In this document: piece by piece, positions 1 through 8,111 of the stretch
How positions within the stretch are numbered: the first letter of the stretch is position 1
Layout of the letters: every line of letters begins with the position of its first letter
DNA from: Brachybacterium vulturis
GTDB lineage: Bacteria > Actinomycetota > Actinomycetes > Actinomycetales > Dermabacteraceae
Reading direction: 5' to 3'
Assembly: GCF_002407185.1 (NCBI RefSeq)
Contig: NZ_CP023563.1
Span: forward strand, 1,984,001 to 2,048,000
Length of the DNA: 64,000 bases
Position numbers and translations under genes: made by a program
Notes under the pieces: generated by a model
Databases searched by the model: none
The model's input: the letters and a program-made list of their open reading frames with translations, nothing else
Told to the model about the DNA's origin: nothing

Positions 1-272
1 ATCGCCATGGGCCCCAGATCCTTGTCGATGTGCCGGGCGATCGCTTCGCGGAGCGACTCGTGGATCAGCACCCGCCCGGAGACGATCGCGCGCACGATCC
101 GTCCCGCACCGGAGGCGCGCAGCAGCAGCCCGATCTCCTCCACGGAGCCGTCCACGTCCGTGCGCACCGGGACGATGTCCAGATAGGGGATCGGCAGGCG
201 GCGACGCAGCTCTGTCACCTGCTCGGGCTCGAACCACGAGCCCTCGGAATCCACGGCGGTGCGGCTGTTCAT
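1..272 (-). CDS. NUDIX-hydrolase-family protein (DUF4916-like), 3' end outside window
   Basis: Reading the minus strand from an ATG at 272 gives an uninterrupted frame that runs off the window edge, about 90 residues (N-terminus MNSRTAVDSEGSWFEPEQV). The sequence resembles actinobacterial proteins of about 180 aa annotated as NUDIX hydrolase family/DUF4916; the NUDIX box itself would lie beyond the edge, so the enzymatic assignment is by recall of the family only. The start codon overlaps the stop of the upstream histidine phosphatase (ATGA at 269-272), so the two genes are translationally coupled and cotranscribed. Substrate unknown. Confidence 0.6.
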   Translation of the reverse strand, partial: MNSRTAVDSEGSWFEPEQVTELRRRLPIPYLDIVPVRTDVDGSVEEIGLLLRASGAGRIVRAIVSGRVLIHESLREAIARHIDKDLGPMA

Positions 273-952
273 CGAGCGCCCTCCTCGGCGTCGGCAGATA
301 TGGTCCTCGGCGCGCTGCGCCGATCCAGCGGTGTCAGCTCCCCCTTCGTCACGAAGAAGCGGGGGTTCTGCGCACGGGAGTCCATCGTGACCTGATTCTC
401 CACCCTCTGCCCGGCGATCATCGAGACGGACCAGGTGGTCCCCTCGAGCTCGATCAGCGACAGGGTCGCGTTCGGGATCGACGGCAGCGGCTGCTCCATG
501 ATCCCGGACAGCAGGAAGCGGATCAGTGTGCCGTGCCCGACCACCAGGACCTTCTGGCCCCGGTACTTCTCCTCGAGCGCCTCGAGCCCGTCGAATCCGC
601 GGTCGGCGGCCTGCTGGGTGTCCTCGACGCCGGGGAAGTCGCGCTGCGGGTACTGCCTCTCCATCTCGGCGGCGGGTCGCCCCTCCGCCGCGCCCCAGTC
701 GATCTCCCGCAGCCGGTCCTCGGTGCCGCCGAAGGGGATGTCGTGGTCCTCGCCGATGATCCGTGCGGTCTGCTCCGCCCGCTGCAGCGGCGAGGAGACC
801 ACCACATCCCAGTCCACGGCCGGCAGGCCGTCGAAGGCGGCATGCGCCTGGGCGATGCCGGTCTCGTTCAAGGGGATGTCCGAGGAGCCCTGGAAGAGGT
901 CCCGCAGATTGAAGTCCGTCTGTCCGTGGCGGACCAGTCCGAACAAGGTCAT
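269..952 (-). CDS. Histidine phosphatase family protein (phosphoglycerate-mutase-like)
   Basis: A 227-aa protein of the histidine phosphatase superfamily. The catalytic RHG motif sits at the N-terminus (LVRHGQTDFN, residues 5-14), and the second catalytic His is in VVGHGTLIRF near residue 150; the acid pair region SPLQRAEQTA is also present. The start at 952 puts RHG at residue 8, as is normal for the family; the frame stays open further upstream but that extension has no family character. Likely a cytoplasmic phosphatase on a small phosphorylated metabolite rather than a glycolytic mutase, because the protein is short. Stop codon overlaps the start of the next gene (ATGA). Confidence 0.85.
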   Translation of the reverse strand: MTLFGLVRHGQTDFNLRDLFQGSSDIPLNETGIAQAHAAFDGLPAVDWDVVVSSPLQRAEQTARIIGEDHDIPFGGTEDRLREIDWGAAEGRPAAEMERQYPQRDFPGVEDTQQAADRGFDGLEALEEKYRGQKVLVVGHGTLIRFLLSGIMEQPLPSIPNATLSLIELEGTTWSVSMIAGQRVENQVTMDSRAQNPRFFVTKGELTPLDRRSAPRTISADAEEGAR

Positions 953-1175
953 GGAGTGTCTCCTGGTCGCAGGGATGAGGCGTGCCCCCGGGGGAGAGGA
1001 CTGGATCCTCGTGCGCCGCCGTGCGAGCGATGATCTCTGGGCGGCCCGCTCCCGGTGGGGACCCGGAAGTTCCCAGTGTATCGGTGCCTCGATCCGTTCC
1101 TCTCGACCCGCGCGCGATGCTGGGTGGTGAGAAAGGCCCCCGGGCCTCGGGCACCGGTCCGGTGATCTCACCGGT

Positions 1176-1775
1176 TCAGCGACGCTGCAGCAGGTAGAGG
1201 TACCCGCCGCCCACCGGGTTCTCCCAGACCATCGTGTCGGCCTCCCACGCCAGCACGGTATAGCCGTAGTCTCCGGCGCCCCACTCGATCCTGGTGCCGT
1301 TCAGCACCACATCCGTGGCATTCTCCTGGTGCTCCGTGGCGCCGGGAACATGCTGGCAGTAGAGCATGCGATCCGGCGCGGGGAAGACGAACCGGTGATC
1401 GTTGGTCACTTCGTCGAAACCCGACCCCTCATCGGTATGGGTGTGCGGCCACGCTCCGATCACGACCTCTGCGAGCTCACCATCCTGTGCATCCGTCGCG
1501 TCAGCGGCGCCGGTGATCCTCGGTGAATCCCACTCACAGGCTTCTTCCTGGGAGGGCTTCTCGCCCGCTTCCGCGGGTGGTTCCTCGTCTGGGGTCGAGT
1601 CCGTCTCCTGCGCAGAGCTGGGTTCCTGCGCAGCGCTGGGTGGTGTGGGGGTTCCTCCGTCGATCTGCGGCGTGCTCTCCGACGCGCAGCTCGCCAGCAC
1701 ACATGCGGCAGCGGCAGCCAGGGCGAACGCTGCGACGTGCCGCCTGTTTCCCCGTGATTTCGCTGTGCGACCCAT
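1176..1775 (-). CDS. Putative secreted lipoprotein, function unknown
   Basis: A 199-aa protein with a basic N-terminus (KSRGNRR), an alanine-rich hydrophobic stretch and a lipobox LASC near residues 27-30, so the mature protein is predicted to start at the lipid-modified Cys on the outer face of the membrane. A low-complexity Pro/Ser/Glu/Thr linker (about residues 33-80) precedes a C-terminal domain of about 115 aa containing two further cysteines (EEACEW and LYCQHV) that could form a disulfide. I do not recognise the C-terminal domain. It is monocistronic, with 223 nt to the next gene downstream. Confidence 0.7.
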   Translation of the reverse strand: MGRTAKSRGNRRHVAAFALAAAAACVLASCASESTPQIDGGTPTPPSAAQEPSSAQETDSTPDEEPPAEAGEKPSQEEACEWDSPRITGAADATDAQDGELAEVVIGAWPHTHTDEGSGFDEVTNDHRFVFPAPDRMLYCQHVPGATEHQENATDVVLNGTRIEWGAGDYGYTVLAWEADTMVWENPVGGGYLYLLQRR

Positions 1776-2256
1776 TGTGAACCCCTAGCTTCGCCGGACC
1801 GACGTGATTCTCGTTCGATCATACGCACTGCTTTTCTGGGGTGTACCGGAATTCTCGGAAGGTGCTGCAGGGAAGGGGCTGAGGGCAGAACAGGTCCACC
1901 AGGCGCTCGGTCAGCGGATGGTGCACGGCCGCAGTGGTCCGGCCGGTCGTCCAGCCCGATCGGGGTGTCGTCGGCGCCCTGGCGAGGGGCTGCCGCCCTG
2001 ATCGCGTCGCACCTCAGGCTGTTCTCCATCGCGACCGGTCGAGCTCGTCCACTGCGCGCACGAGGAACTCGGAAGATGCAGTACCGAGAAAGGAGCCGTG
2101 ACGCCGAGCGGGTGTTCCGGAGCGTGCGGGGCGGTCGGGAAAAGCTTGTTCTCGTCATCGATGAGCGCAATATATCGCTATTCCATAGTCCTCGGTCGCG
2201 CACGGACCGGTTTTTGCGGTGGCTCATCGCATCGCGATGTCCCACCGCCGCGAAGA
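1776..2256. other. Intergenic stretch without a recognisable gene
   Basis: About 480 bases between the lipoprotein start and the hairpin near tRNA-Leu. Frames on both strands are open in places but look like high-GC noise: no family motif, no ribosome binding site. An AT-richer patch at 2140-2215 stands out from its surroundings. The part next to 1776 should hold the lipoprotein promoter, though I see no convincing -35/-10 pair. Confidence 0.4.
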
Positions 2257-2307
2257 GCGATGTCGTCACCTGCGATCCGTAGCTGCGGATCAGGGTGACG
2301 ACATCGC
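2257..2307 (-). terminator. Strong hairpin downstream of tRNA-Leu, probable terminator
   Basis: Perfect 14-bp outer arms (GCGATGTCGTCACC at 2257-2270 and its complement at 2294-2307) enclose a second stem (GATCCG/CGGATC). It lies 8 nt beyond the tRNA 3' end on the minus strand. There is no T-run, which is common for actinobacterial terminators. It could also be a processing structure. Confidence 0.55.
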
Positions 2308-2315
2308 TCAGGCCG

Positions 2316-2397
<82 letters not shown>

Positions 2398-2478
2398 GCC
2401 CCACCAGGGTAATGGCCCGGGAGGCGGGCTCCGGTAGGCTCGGAGAGTCTTCCGGACCTCGACCCATCAGGAGTACCC

Positions 2479-3234
2479 ATGAGCGCCCTCGCAGGCAAGA
2501 CCGCTGTCGTCACCGGTTCGTCCCGGGGAGTCGGTGCCGCCACCGCGAAGCTGCTCGCCGCCGAGGGGGCGAACGTCGTGATCAACTACCGCCAGAAGGC
2601 ACCGCGGGCGAACAAGGTGGTCGCGGAGATCGAGGCCGCCGGCGGCAGGGCCGTCGCCGTCGGTGCGGACCTCACCAGCGCGGAGGATGTGAACACCCTC
2701 ATGCAGACCGCGGTCGACAGCTTCGGTTCGCTGGACCTGCTGGTCCTGAACGCCTCAGGCGGCATGGAGGCCGATCTGGGCGAGGACTACGCGATGCGCC
2801 TGAATCGCGATGCGCAGAACGACGCACTCACCGCCGGGCTCGCACGCCTCTCCGAGGGGGGCCGGGTGGTCTTCGTGACCAGCCACCAGGCGCACTTCAT
2901 CGACGAGGTCGAGACCATGCCCGAGTACGAGCTGGTCGCGAGGTCGAAGCGGGCCGGTGAGACCGCGCTGACGCAGCGCCTCGCGGAGATGTCCGGGAAG
3001 GGGGTCTCCTTCGTGGTCGTCTCCGGCGACATGATCGAGGGGACCGTCACCGCGACCCTGCTGAACCGGGCGCGCCCGGGCGCTCTCGAGGCTCGCCGCG
3101 AAGCCGCCGGGAAGCTCTATTCCGTCGAGGAGTTCGCGGCGGAGGTCGCCGCGATGGCGATGGCCGACGTCGAGACCGGCCACGTCGAGCTGGTCGGCGG
3201 CGCCGAGGACTTCCGCGCCCGCACCGCGAACTGA
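2479..3234 (+). CDS. SDR-fold protein lacking the catalytic Tyr
   Basis: A 251-aa short-chain dehydrogenase/reductase fold: nucleotide-binding TGSSRGVG at residues 13-20, an NNAG-equivalent LNASGG near residue 93, and SH in VFVTSHQAH at the usual Ser position. The active-site YxxxK is read here as VARSK, so the catalytic Tyr is replaced by Val while the Lys is kept. The neighbouring Tyr (PEYEL) is out of register. Similar sequences in other actinobacteria keep the same change as far as I recall, so this is probably a subfamily trait rather than decay. It likely binds NAD(P) but may not be a standard oxidoreductase. Preceded by CATCAGGAG, a good ribosome binding site. Confidence 0.8.
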   Translation: MSALAGKTAVVTGSSRGVGAATAKLLAAEGANVVINYRQKAPRANKVVAEIEAAGGRAVAVGADLTSAEDVNTLMQTAVDSFGSLDLLVLNASGGMEADLGEDYAMRLNRDAQNDALTAGLARLSEGGRVVFVTSHQAHFIDEVETMPEYELVARSKRAGETALTQRLAEMSGKGVSFVVVSGDMIEGTVTATLLNRARPGALEARREAAGKLYSVEEFAAEVAAMAMADVETGHVELVGGAEDFRARTAN

Positions 3235-3320
3235 ACCTCACCCGGCGCAGCGTGGCCTCGCACCGCGCTGACCGCGATACGATCTGCAACAGCAAGCCCT
3301 GACGACCCCCGGAGGCAGTG

Positions 3321-3713
3321 GTGGCCATAAAGAAGAGCCTGGACGACATGCGCAGCGAGGCTTATCGCCGACAGGACAACCTCGCATCGGACATCGATGA
3401 GCTGATCGATCGCGTCCATCCCGTGAACGCGGCGATGCGCTGGAAGAACGAGCTCGTCGGAGCGGTGAAGGGTTTTTCCGCAGCCGGTGACGAGAAGACC
3501 CCTGCGTCGCTTCCGGTGGCGATCGCAGGCGGCGTCGTCGGCGTGGTCCTGATCGGTGCGGGCATCGCTGCGGCGCTCGCCCTGTCCGGTGGGGACGAGA
3601 AGCCCGCGAAGAACGCGAAGAAGTCGGTGAAGGACGCGAAGCAGGCCGCGGCCGAGAAGGCCGAGGCGGCACGGCACAGGGCGAAGGAGAAGGCCCGCGC
3701 CGCGAAGGACTGA
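3321..3713 (+). CDS. DUF3618-type single-pass membrane protein
   Basis: A 130-aa protein. The N-terminal part is a polar helical region of the kind seen in DUF3618 proteins. A glycine/alanine-rich transmembrane helix lies at about residues 57-79 (AGGVVGVVLIGAGIAAALAL), followed by a strongly charged Lys/Ala/Glu-rich tail predicted to be helical and cytoplasmic. Two GTG codons are adjacent; the second (3321) is chosen because it lies 5 nt after GGAGG, whereas the first is only 2 nt away. Function unknown; such proteins often occur near cell-envelope genes in actinobacteria. Confidence 0.7.
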   Translation: MAIKKSLDDMRSEAYRRQDNLASDIDELIDRVHPVNAAMRWKNELVGAVKGFSAAGDEKTPASLPVAIAGGVVGVVLIGAGIAAALALSGGDEKPAKNAKKSVKDAKQAAAEKAEAARHRAKEKARAAKD

Positions 3714-3831
3714 TCCTCCGTGGGCGCTCCGCCCCTGTCGCGCTCCTCGGCGCCGGTCACGCAGGTGACCGGCGCCGAGTGCTGTGCGGGCCGTCGCGGG
3801 GCCGACGGCTCCGTACGGGCGCTGAGCCGGC

Positions 3832-4248
3832 TCAGGCGTCGCCGTCGACGTAGAACCAGCTGCCGTCCACCCGGACGAAGCGCGAGAGCTCGTGCTGCTG
3901 CTGGCGGCCGCGCGGACCTTTCGAGACTGCCGTGAACTCGACCGTGCCGGCCTCGTCGAAGGGCCCGCCCGCGCTCGTGGCGAGCACGTCCAGCCGCAGC
4001 CAGCGCACCTCTGCCGCCGGCGAGGCGGTGAGCTCAGCGCGCTCGGGACGGGTGCGGCGATGCCAGCTGCGCAGCAGATGGTCGACATCGCCCACCGTGA
4101 AGGCGGTGTACCGCGAGCGCATCAGCGCGACCGCGGTGGCGGCGCGCCGCTCCTGGCGCAGCACGGGGCCGCAGCAGGCACCGTAGGTGTCACCGCTCCC
4201 GCACGGGCAGCGGGAGGCGTCGGGCAGGGAAGCAGCGGAGGAGCTCAC
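3832..4248 (-). CDS. YchJ/UPF0225 family protein with SEC-C-like zinc motif
   Basis: A 138-aa protein beginning from GTG at 4248. The N-terminus carries the SEC-C-like metal-binding motif CPCGSG...ACCGP (Cys14, Cys16, Cys25, Cys26), followed by the YchJ signature RSRYTAF (about residues 44-50) and an NTF2-like body with LSRFVRVDGSWFYVDG at the end. Length matches the family. Role is not established; SEC-C motifs bind zinc in SecA and related proteins. No operon partner: the next gene upstream on the same strand is 103 nt away. Confidence 0.85.
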   Translation of the reverse strand: MSSSAASLPDASRCPCGSGDTYGACCGPVLRQERRAATAVALMRSRYTAFTVGDVDHLLRSWHRRTRPERAELTASPAAEVRWLRLDVLATSAGGPFDEAGTVEFTAVSKGPRGRQQQHELSRFVRVDGSWFYVDGDA

Positions 4249-4351
4249 CCCTGCAGTATCCCGCCCCCGCGACGCGAGCGGGGACGCGCTCTCCCAGGGG
4301 GACGTCGACGCGGGGCGCGGCCCACAAGCGCTCCGCCGCGGAGAACGCCTC

Positions 4352-5248
4352 TCAGCGTCGCGACCAGCCCGGCGTGGAGGGGCCCACCGTCGGTCGCCAT
4401 CCGGTCTCGGACATGAACCGCAGCGAGGAGACCCGCAGCGAGCGCCGCTGCACGTCCAGTCGCGTGCCGACGATCGCCTGGGTGATCTCCGGGTAGAACT
4501 TCGCGGGCTGCGCGGCGCCCGCCTCTGTGGCGAGGTCCTTCGCCCAGCGCTTCTTGAGGATCGGCTCGCCGCCGACGTTGTAGAACCCGCTGCTGGCCCG
4601 CAGCGCCGCCACGAACGCGCGGCCCGCATCGGAATGGTGCAGCAGGGTGACGTAGGAGTCCGGCTTCCCCAGCAGGATCGGATCACCGCTGCGGGTGGCC
4701 TTGAGCGCATGGGTGGTGTGCTGGTCGCGGCCGAAGAGCTGACCCAGCCGCAGGATCACGGTGCTGCGGCCCGAGGTCGCGAAGTCGACCGCGGCCCGCA
4801 TCTCCTTCACTCGTGGCCGGAAGGCCTGATTGTGCACGCTCAGGGGGAGGTCCTCGCTGATCCACTCGGTGCCGTTGTCCGGGTAGAGGAAGATCGTGGA
4901 CTCCTGGATCAGCCGCCGCACGCCCGCCTCCGCCGCGGCTCTCGCGATCGCCACGGAGGCCTCGAGATGGAGCCGGTCGTCCTCGCGCCAGGCCAGCGGC
5001 CGCAGACCCGACATCCCGACCGGGACATGGGCGAGCGCGTTGATCACGACCTCATGGCCACGGAACGCCCGAGCGAGATCGTGCGGGTCGAACACGTCGG
5101 CGACGATCGCGCTGCCGCCGCGCCCTTCGACGATCGGCACGCCGGAGTCACGGCGGGTGATGCCGGTGACCTCGTGCCCGGCGGCGACCAGCGCCTCGAC
5201 GGCTTCCTGTCCGAGCACGCCTGTGGCACCGGTGACAGCGATCCTCAC
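4352..5248 (-). CDS. NAD(P)-dependent epimerase/dehydratase family protein
   Basis: A 298-aa extended-SDR/NmrA-like protein. The Rossmann motif TGATGVLG lies at residues 6-13, and NALAHVPVG follows about residue 72. It lacks a clean YxxxK, so it may act as a binding or atypical reductase rather than a classical sugar epimerase. Start GTG at 5248 is chosen because GGAGGAGG precedes it at the right distance; an in-frame ATG 42 nt upstream has no ribosome binding site. This is the last ordinary gene before the mobile island that begins near 5400. Confidence 0.75.
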   Translation of the reverse strand: MRIAVTGATGVLGQEAVEALVAAGHEVTGITRRDSGVPIVEGRGGSAIVADVFDPHDLARAFRGHEVVINALAHVPVGMSGLRPLAWREDDRLHLEASVAIARAAAEAGVRRLIQESTIFLYPDNGTEWISEDLPLSVHNQAFRPRVKEMRAAVDFATSGRSTVILRLGQLFGRDQHTTHALKATRSGDPILLGKPDSYVTLLHHSDAGRAFVAALRASSGFYNVGGEPILKKRWAKDLATEAGAAQPAKFYPEITQAIVGTRLDVQRRSLRVSSLRFMSETGWRPTVGPSTPGWSRR

Positions 5249-5400
5249 TCCGACCTCCTCCGGCGAGGTATCCGAGCGGACCCTCGCCAACAGACGTTCC
5301 TGGGAGGGTCGAGTCTAGAGGATCGCAGCAGGTCCGCGTGCCCGCGAACGTCCTGCGGAATGACGGAGCGCGACCGGGTCACCGGTGGGGCTTCTGCAGG

Positions 5401-5439
5401 TGGTGCGGCATCAGGGATTCGAACCCCGGACCCGCTGAT
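5401..5439 (-). pseudogene. 3' fragment of a tRNA gene (Lys-like), possible attachment-site scar
   Basis: On the minus strand this encodes tRNA positions about 38-76: the 3' anticodon stem, variable loop, T-arm (TTCGAAT) and acceptor ending in an encoded CCA. The 5' half is missing: sequence beyond 5439 does not fold as a tRNA. It differs from tRNA-Lys at 17133-17209 at about 4 of 39 positions, and similarity continues into the downstream terminator-like sequence (CCGGTGGGGCTTC). A tRNA 3' half left at one end of an IS-rich segment is what an old site-specific integration leaves behind. Confidence 0.65.
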
Positions 5440-5529
5440 GTAGCGTCTCGAGGCACGGCACGATCGCCGGGTTCTTTGATCGAGGTCGGCTTCGGTGTTC
5501 CTCGCAACAAGCCCGGAGCTTCGGGCACC

Positions 5530-5843
5530 GTGACGACCATGGACGCCATCGCGCAACGGGACTGCCGCGCCGACCTGATCGTCGTCGACGACATCGGCAT
5601 GCTGCCGGCCGGGCAAGCCGCCGCCGAAGCGTTCTACCGCCTCGTCGACGCTACCTATGAACGGCGGAGCCTGGCCGTGAACAGCAACCTCCACCCCGCC
5701 GGGTTCGACACCTTCATGCCCAAGACCCTCGCCACCGCGATCGTCGACCGGCTCCTCCACCACGCCCACGTCATCACCACGAAGGGACCTTGATGCGGCG
5801 GGCCGAGGCCACCGCCGGACGCGGCGTCGTCCCCCTGACCTAA
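5530..5843 (+). pseudogene. istB': IS21-type IstB helper ATPase, C-terminal fragment with frameshift
   Basis: The frame encodes the second half of an IstB ATPase: Walker B LIVVDDIGMLP, then a characteristic C-terminal block (SNLHPAGF, DRLLHHAHV). The N-terminal half with Walker A is absent. The frame hits TGA at 5791; moving one frame continues as RRAEATAGRGVVPLT to a TAA at 5841-5843, the usual ending of this subgroup, so there is a frameshift near 5788. Non-functional remnant. The IS end repeats follow immediately. Confidence 0.75.
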
Positions 5844-5847
5844 CCCC

Positions 5848-5904
5848 ACAGGGAGATCAACTGACCGCCGACAGGGAGATCAAATGTCCGCCCACAGGGA
5901 GATC
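5848..5904 (+). repeat. Three 23-bp-spaced terminal repeats of the IS21 element
   Basis: ACAGGGAGATC occurs at 5848, 5871 and 5894, with exactly 23 bp between starts. Multiple direct repeats inside the end are typical of IS21-family transposase binding sites. They mark the right end of the degraded istB fragment. Confidence 0.7.
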
Positions 5905-5970
5905 CCGAAGACCCTTGACGGCGCACCAGTCCCGTCTGTCTCGGCACACTCCATGAAATGTAGGCTCCGC

Positions 5971-5983
5971 TTAACCGAATTAC
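5971..5983 (+). promoter_or_regulatory. Putative operator upstream of GH20, shared with GH85
   Basis: TTAACCGAATTAC lies 24 nt before the GH20 leader ATG at 6007. The same motif with one change (TTAACCGATTTAC) precedes the GH85 gene at 14719-14731. A partial dyad around a central CG is reminiscent of LacI-family operators; no LacI gene is in the window. Confidence 0.4.
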
Positions 5984-6006
5984 CTCGACACATCGGGAGA
6001 CAGACA

Positions 6007-6198
6007 ATGAAACCTTTTGGTACTAGCCGCCGCGGCTTTCTGGCCGCGAGCATGTCCGTACCAGTCATCGCCGGCTGGGCCGGGCCCGCCGCTGCGGACG
6101 CGCCCAGACATGATCCGGCAGCCCCTGCCACGAGTCGTCCGGTGAGACCCTTCCCGCAATCCAACTCTTCGAGGACGGCGCCCGTGGCAAGCCATTGA
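6007..6198 (+). pseudogene. Detached Tat signal peptide of the GH20 gene (frameshifted leader)
   Basis: ATG at 6007 opens a frame coding a twin-arginine signal: SRRGFLAAS (residues 7-15), hydrophobic core and AxA cleavage region (PAAADAP). The frame ends at 6198 in a sequence that makes no sense as a hexosaminidase. The frame that leads into the GH20 body can be read back (for example AIQLFEDGARGKPL) to a TGA at about 6111, so a frameshift lies between about 6111 and 6180. Either the gene is broken or the assembly has an indel here. A GGGAGACAGACA ribosome binding region precedes the ATG. Confidence 0.65.
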
Positions 6199-7640
6199 CG
6201 CCAGCGACCCGGATCGTCCTGACCGAGTCCGCGAGGGACTTGGAGGATGTCGCTGACCTCCTTGCCGAGGAGCTGGTGAGCGAAGGGCATCTGGTCGACC
6301 ACCCCGCGATCGTCTTCGGCGGGCGCATCAGGCCACTCGACATCGTCCTGGAGCGCGGTCCGGTCGCCGACACGAACAGCCGCGAGGCTTACTCGATCAC
6401 CACCGACCACCGGTACGGACTCACCCTCAGGGCCCCCACGAACGACGGCATGTTCTGGGCAACACGCACGCTCCTCCAGGTGCTGCGTCGAGGCCGGCCC
6501 ACTGGCCGGATCGTCGATTGGCCCGAGCTGGAGGAGCGGACACTCATGCTCGATATCGGCCGCAAGTACTTCTCACCGGAGTGGATCAAGACTCTGATCC
6601 GCGAGATGTCATATCTGAAGATGAACACCCTCCAGTTACACATCTCCGAAGGTCTCGGATTCCGGGTGGAGTGCGAGAGCCATCCCGAGATCGTTTCCGA
6701 GGAGCACCTGACCAAGGACCAGGTGCGCGACATTCTCGACGTCGCGCGGACGTATCACGTGCGGGTCAACGCGGACGTGGACACCCCGGGTCACCTGGAT
6801 CACATCCTGTCCTTCCACCCGGAGCTGCAACTGGTACTGGCAAACGGAACACGGCATGCTGGCCACTTGGACTTCAGCAAGCCCGAGGCCCGGCAGCTGG
6901 TGCACGAGATCGTGGCCGAGATGTGCGATCTTTTCGACGGTCCGGTCTTCCACCTCGGTGGCGATGAATACTTCCCCGCCCCATGGCAGGGCACCGGTCC
7001 GGACGTCGTCTCCGACGAGAGCGCGCCGCAGCTTGTGGAGTACGCCCGAGCCGTCACCGGGCAGACGAACGCCACGGCACACGACGGCTACGAGCACTAC
7101 CTGAACGAGCTCGCCGCATTGGTGCGCTCGACCGGAAAGACCGCGCGAGTCTTCAACGATGACGTCTACCCGGGCGAAGGCGTCGGACGACTCGACGCCC
7201 GCACCGAAGTCGACGTCTGGATCCGCTGGAACGCCAGCAAGCCGGACGCCGGAGACTTCGTCGACGCCGGCCATTCGGTCATCAACGCCAACGGCGACTA
7301 CCTGTACTTCATCCTGACCTCCGAGGGACTCGGACAAGGACCGTACAAAAACCCGAAAGGTATCTACGAGCGTTGGACGCCACGTACGTTCATGGGTCTC
7401 GCCGGTAGTCAGGGCGACTACATCCTGCCTCCGGAGAAGCCGATGCTCGGCTCCCACCTCTCAGTCTGGTGCGACTCGCCGCACGCCCTGACACAGACCG
7501 AGGTGGCCACCCTTCTGCAGGAGTGGCTCCAGGTGTTCGCCCAGCAGACGTGGGGCTCGGACAAACTCGTCCCCACGCTCGAGGATCTGCGCGCGGCCGT
7601 CCTGCCGCAGGTCGGCACGGCTCCCGCCGCGATCGACTGA
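6195..7640 (+). CDS. Glycoside hydrolase family 20 beta-N-acetylhexosaminidase (body, out of frame with its leader)
   Basis: The frame encodes an N-terminal GH20b-type domain followed by the GH20 TIM barrel. The catalytic Asp-Glu pair is in HLGGDEYF (residues 253-260 counted from TTG 6195), and the substrate-site region DVDTPGHLDHI is present. The enzyme would remove terminal beta-linked GlcNAc or GalNAc. It should be exported by Tat, but the signal peptide at 6007-6198 is in another frame; TTG 6195 is only a nominal start. Protein lengths (about 545 aa if joined) fit secreted actinobacterial hexosaminidases. With the GH85 gene at 12572-14677 it suggests use of N-glycans from host or food glycoproteins. 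Confidence 0.75.
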   Translation: MTPATRIVLTESARDLEDVADLLAEELVSEGHLVDHPAIVFGGRIRPLDIVLERGPVADTNSREAYSITTDHRYGLTLRAPTNDGMFWATRTLLQVLRRGRPTGRIVDWPELEERTLMLDIGRKYFSPEWIKTLIREMSYLKMNTLQLHISEGLGFRVECESHPEIVSEEHLTKDQVRDILDVARTYHVRVNADVDTPGHLDHILSFHPELQLVLANGTRHAGHLDFSKPEARQLVHEIVAEMCDLFDGPVFHLGGDEYFPAPWQGTGPDVVSDESAPQLVEYARAVTGQTNATAHDGYEHYLNELAALVRSTGKTARVFNDDVYPGEGVGRLDARTEVDVWIRWNASKPDAGDFVDAGHSVINANGDYLYFILTSEGLGQGPYKNPKGIYERWTPRTFMGLAGSQGDYILPPEKPMLGSHLSVWCDSPHALTQTEVATLLQEWLQVFAQQTWGSDKLVPTLEDLRAAVLPQVGTAPAAID

Positions 7641-7717
7641 CCGGTGCACCGGTCGGCGTGCCCGCCGGACTGCCCCTGGCTTGGAACCCCGAACGTCGTG
7701 GTTGAGGAGCCCGCCAC

Positions 7718-7822
7718 GATCTTTTTCAGCATCGTGCGCATCAGATCCGGGGAGGTTTCGGTCAGGGCTTCGCTGAGCAGGCCGTGAGGGTCGACAACAT
7801 GGGGAGCGGTCGTTGTGATGAC
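7718..7822 (-). pseudogene. IS256-family transposase, N-terminal fragment
   Basis: On the minus strand, about 35 residues (HVVDPHGLLSEALTETSPDL and following RTMLKK) match the N-terminus of mutator/IS256 transposases, then homology stops. It is not a copy of the intact IS256 at 8112-9513, which has a different N-terminus and opposite orientation, so it is a second element. Its upstream side runs into the IS481 insertion at 7911; sequence resuming at 11012 may be the leader end of the same element. Confidence 0.55.
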
Positions 7823-8010
7823 TCCGTTCGAGAGCGCTGTGAGAGGTTCACTCGAAGGATCACACGGTGACCGCGTCCTCGTCTGGGACGACCACGGGAC
7901 CACCGCACTATGTGAAGTCTCAGGACTTCGTGGACGGTTCTGTCTCGGGACATCGTGCACAGTCGGTCTCATGACATCGTGGACAGTCCGGCATCGGGTT
8001 GGCTCGTCGC

Positions 8011-8111
8011 ATGGACTCAAACACGGTGCCCGCCGACGTGCGCTGGGCGATAGCGAACTGGCCGGAGAACGCTGAGCGGGGCGAGGTGACCCGCTTCTGC
8101 CAGCGGCAGGG
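8011..8111 (+). pseudogene. IS481-type transposase, N-terminal part before the IS256 insertion
   Basis: ATG at 8011 opens MDSNTVPADVRWAI... and reads a helix-turn-helix start to FCQRQG at the insertion point. The frame continues exactly at 9522 after removal of the IS256 and one copy of the 8-bp duplication (CAG GG|C ATC, giving QGISRSVFYK). So the gene was intact until the IS256 arrived. This is exon-like part 1 of the broken transposase. Confidence 0.75.

Noticed and set aside
1460-2269. 269-codon minus frame covering the lipoprotein start and the gap upstream
   Set aside because: It conflicts with the lipoprotein frame, has no family features and no ribosome binding site.
5338-5793. Reading the 151-codon frame that starts at 5338 as one gene
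   Set aside because: Its first 60 codons cross the antisense tRNA fragment; only the later part is IstB sequence.
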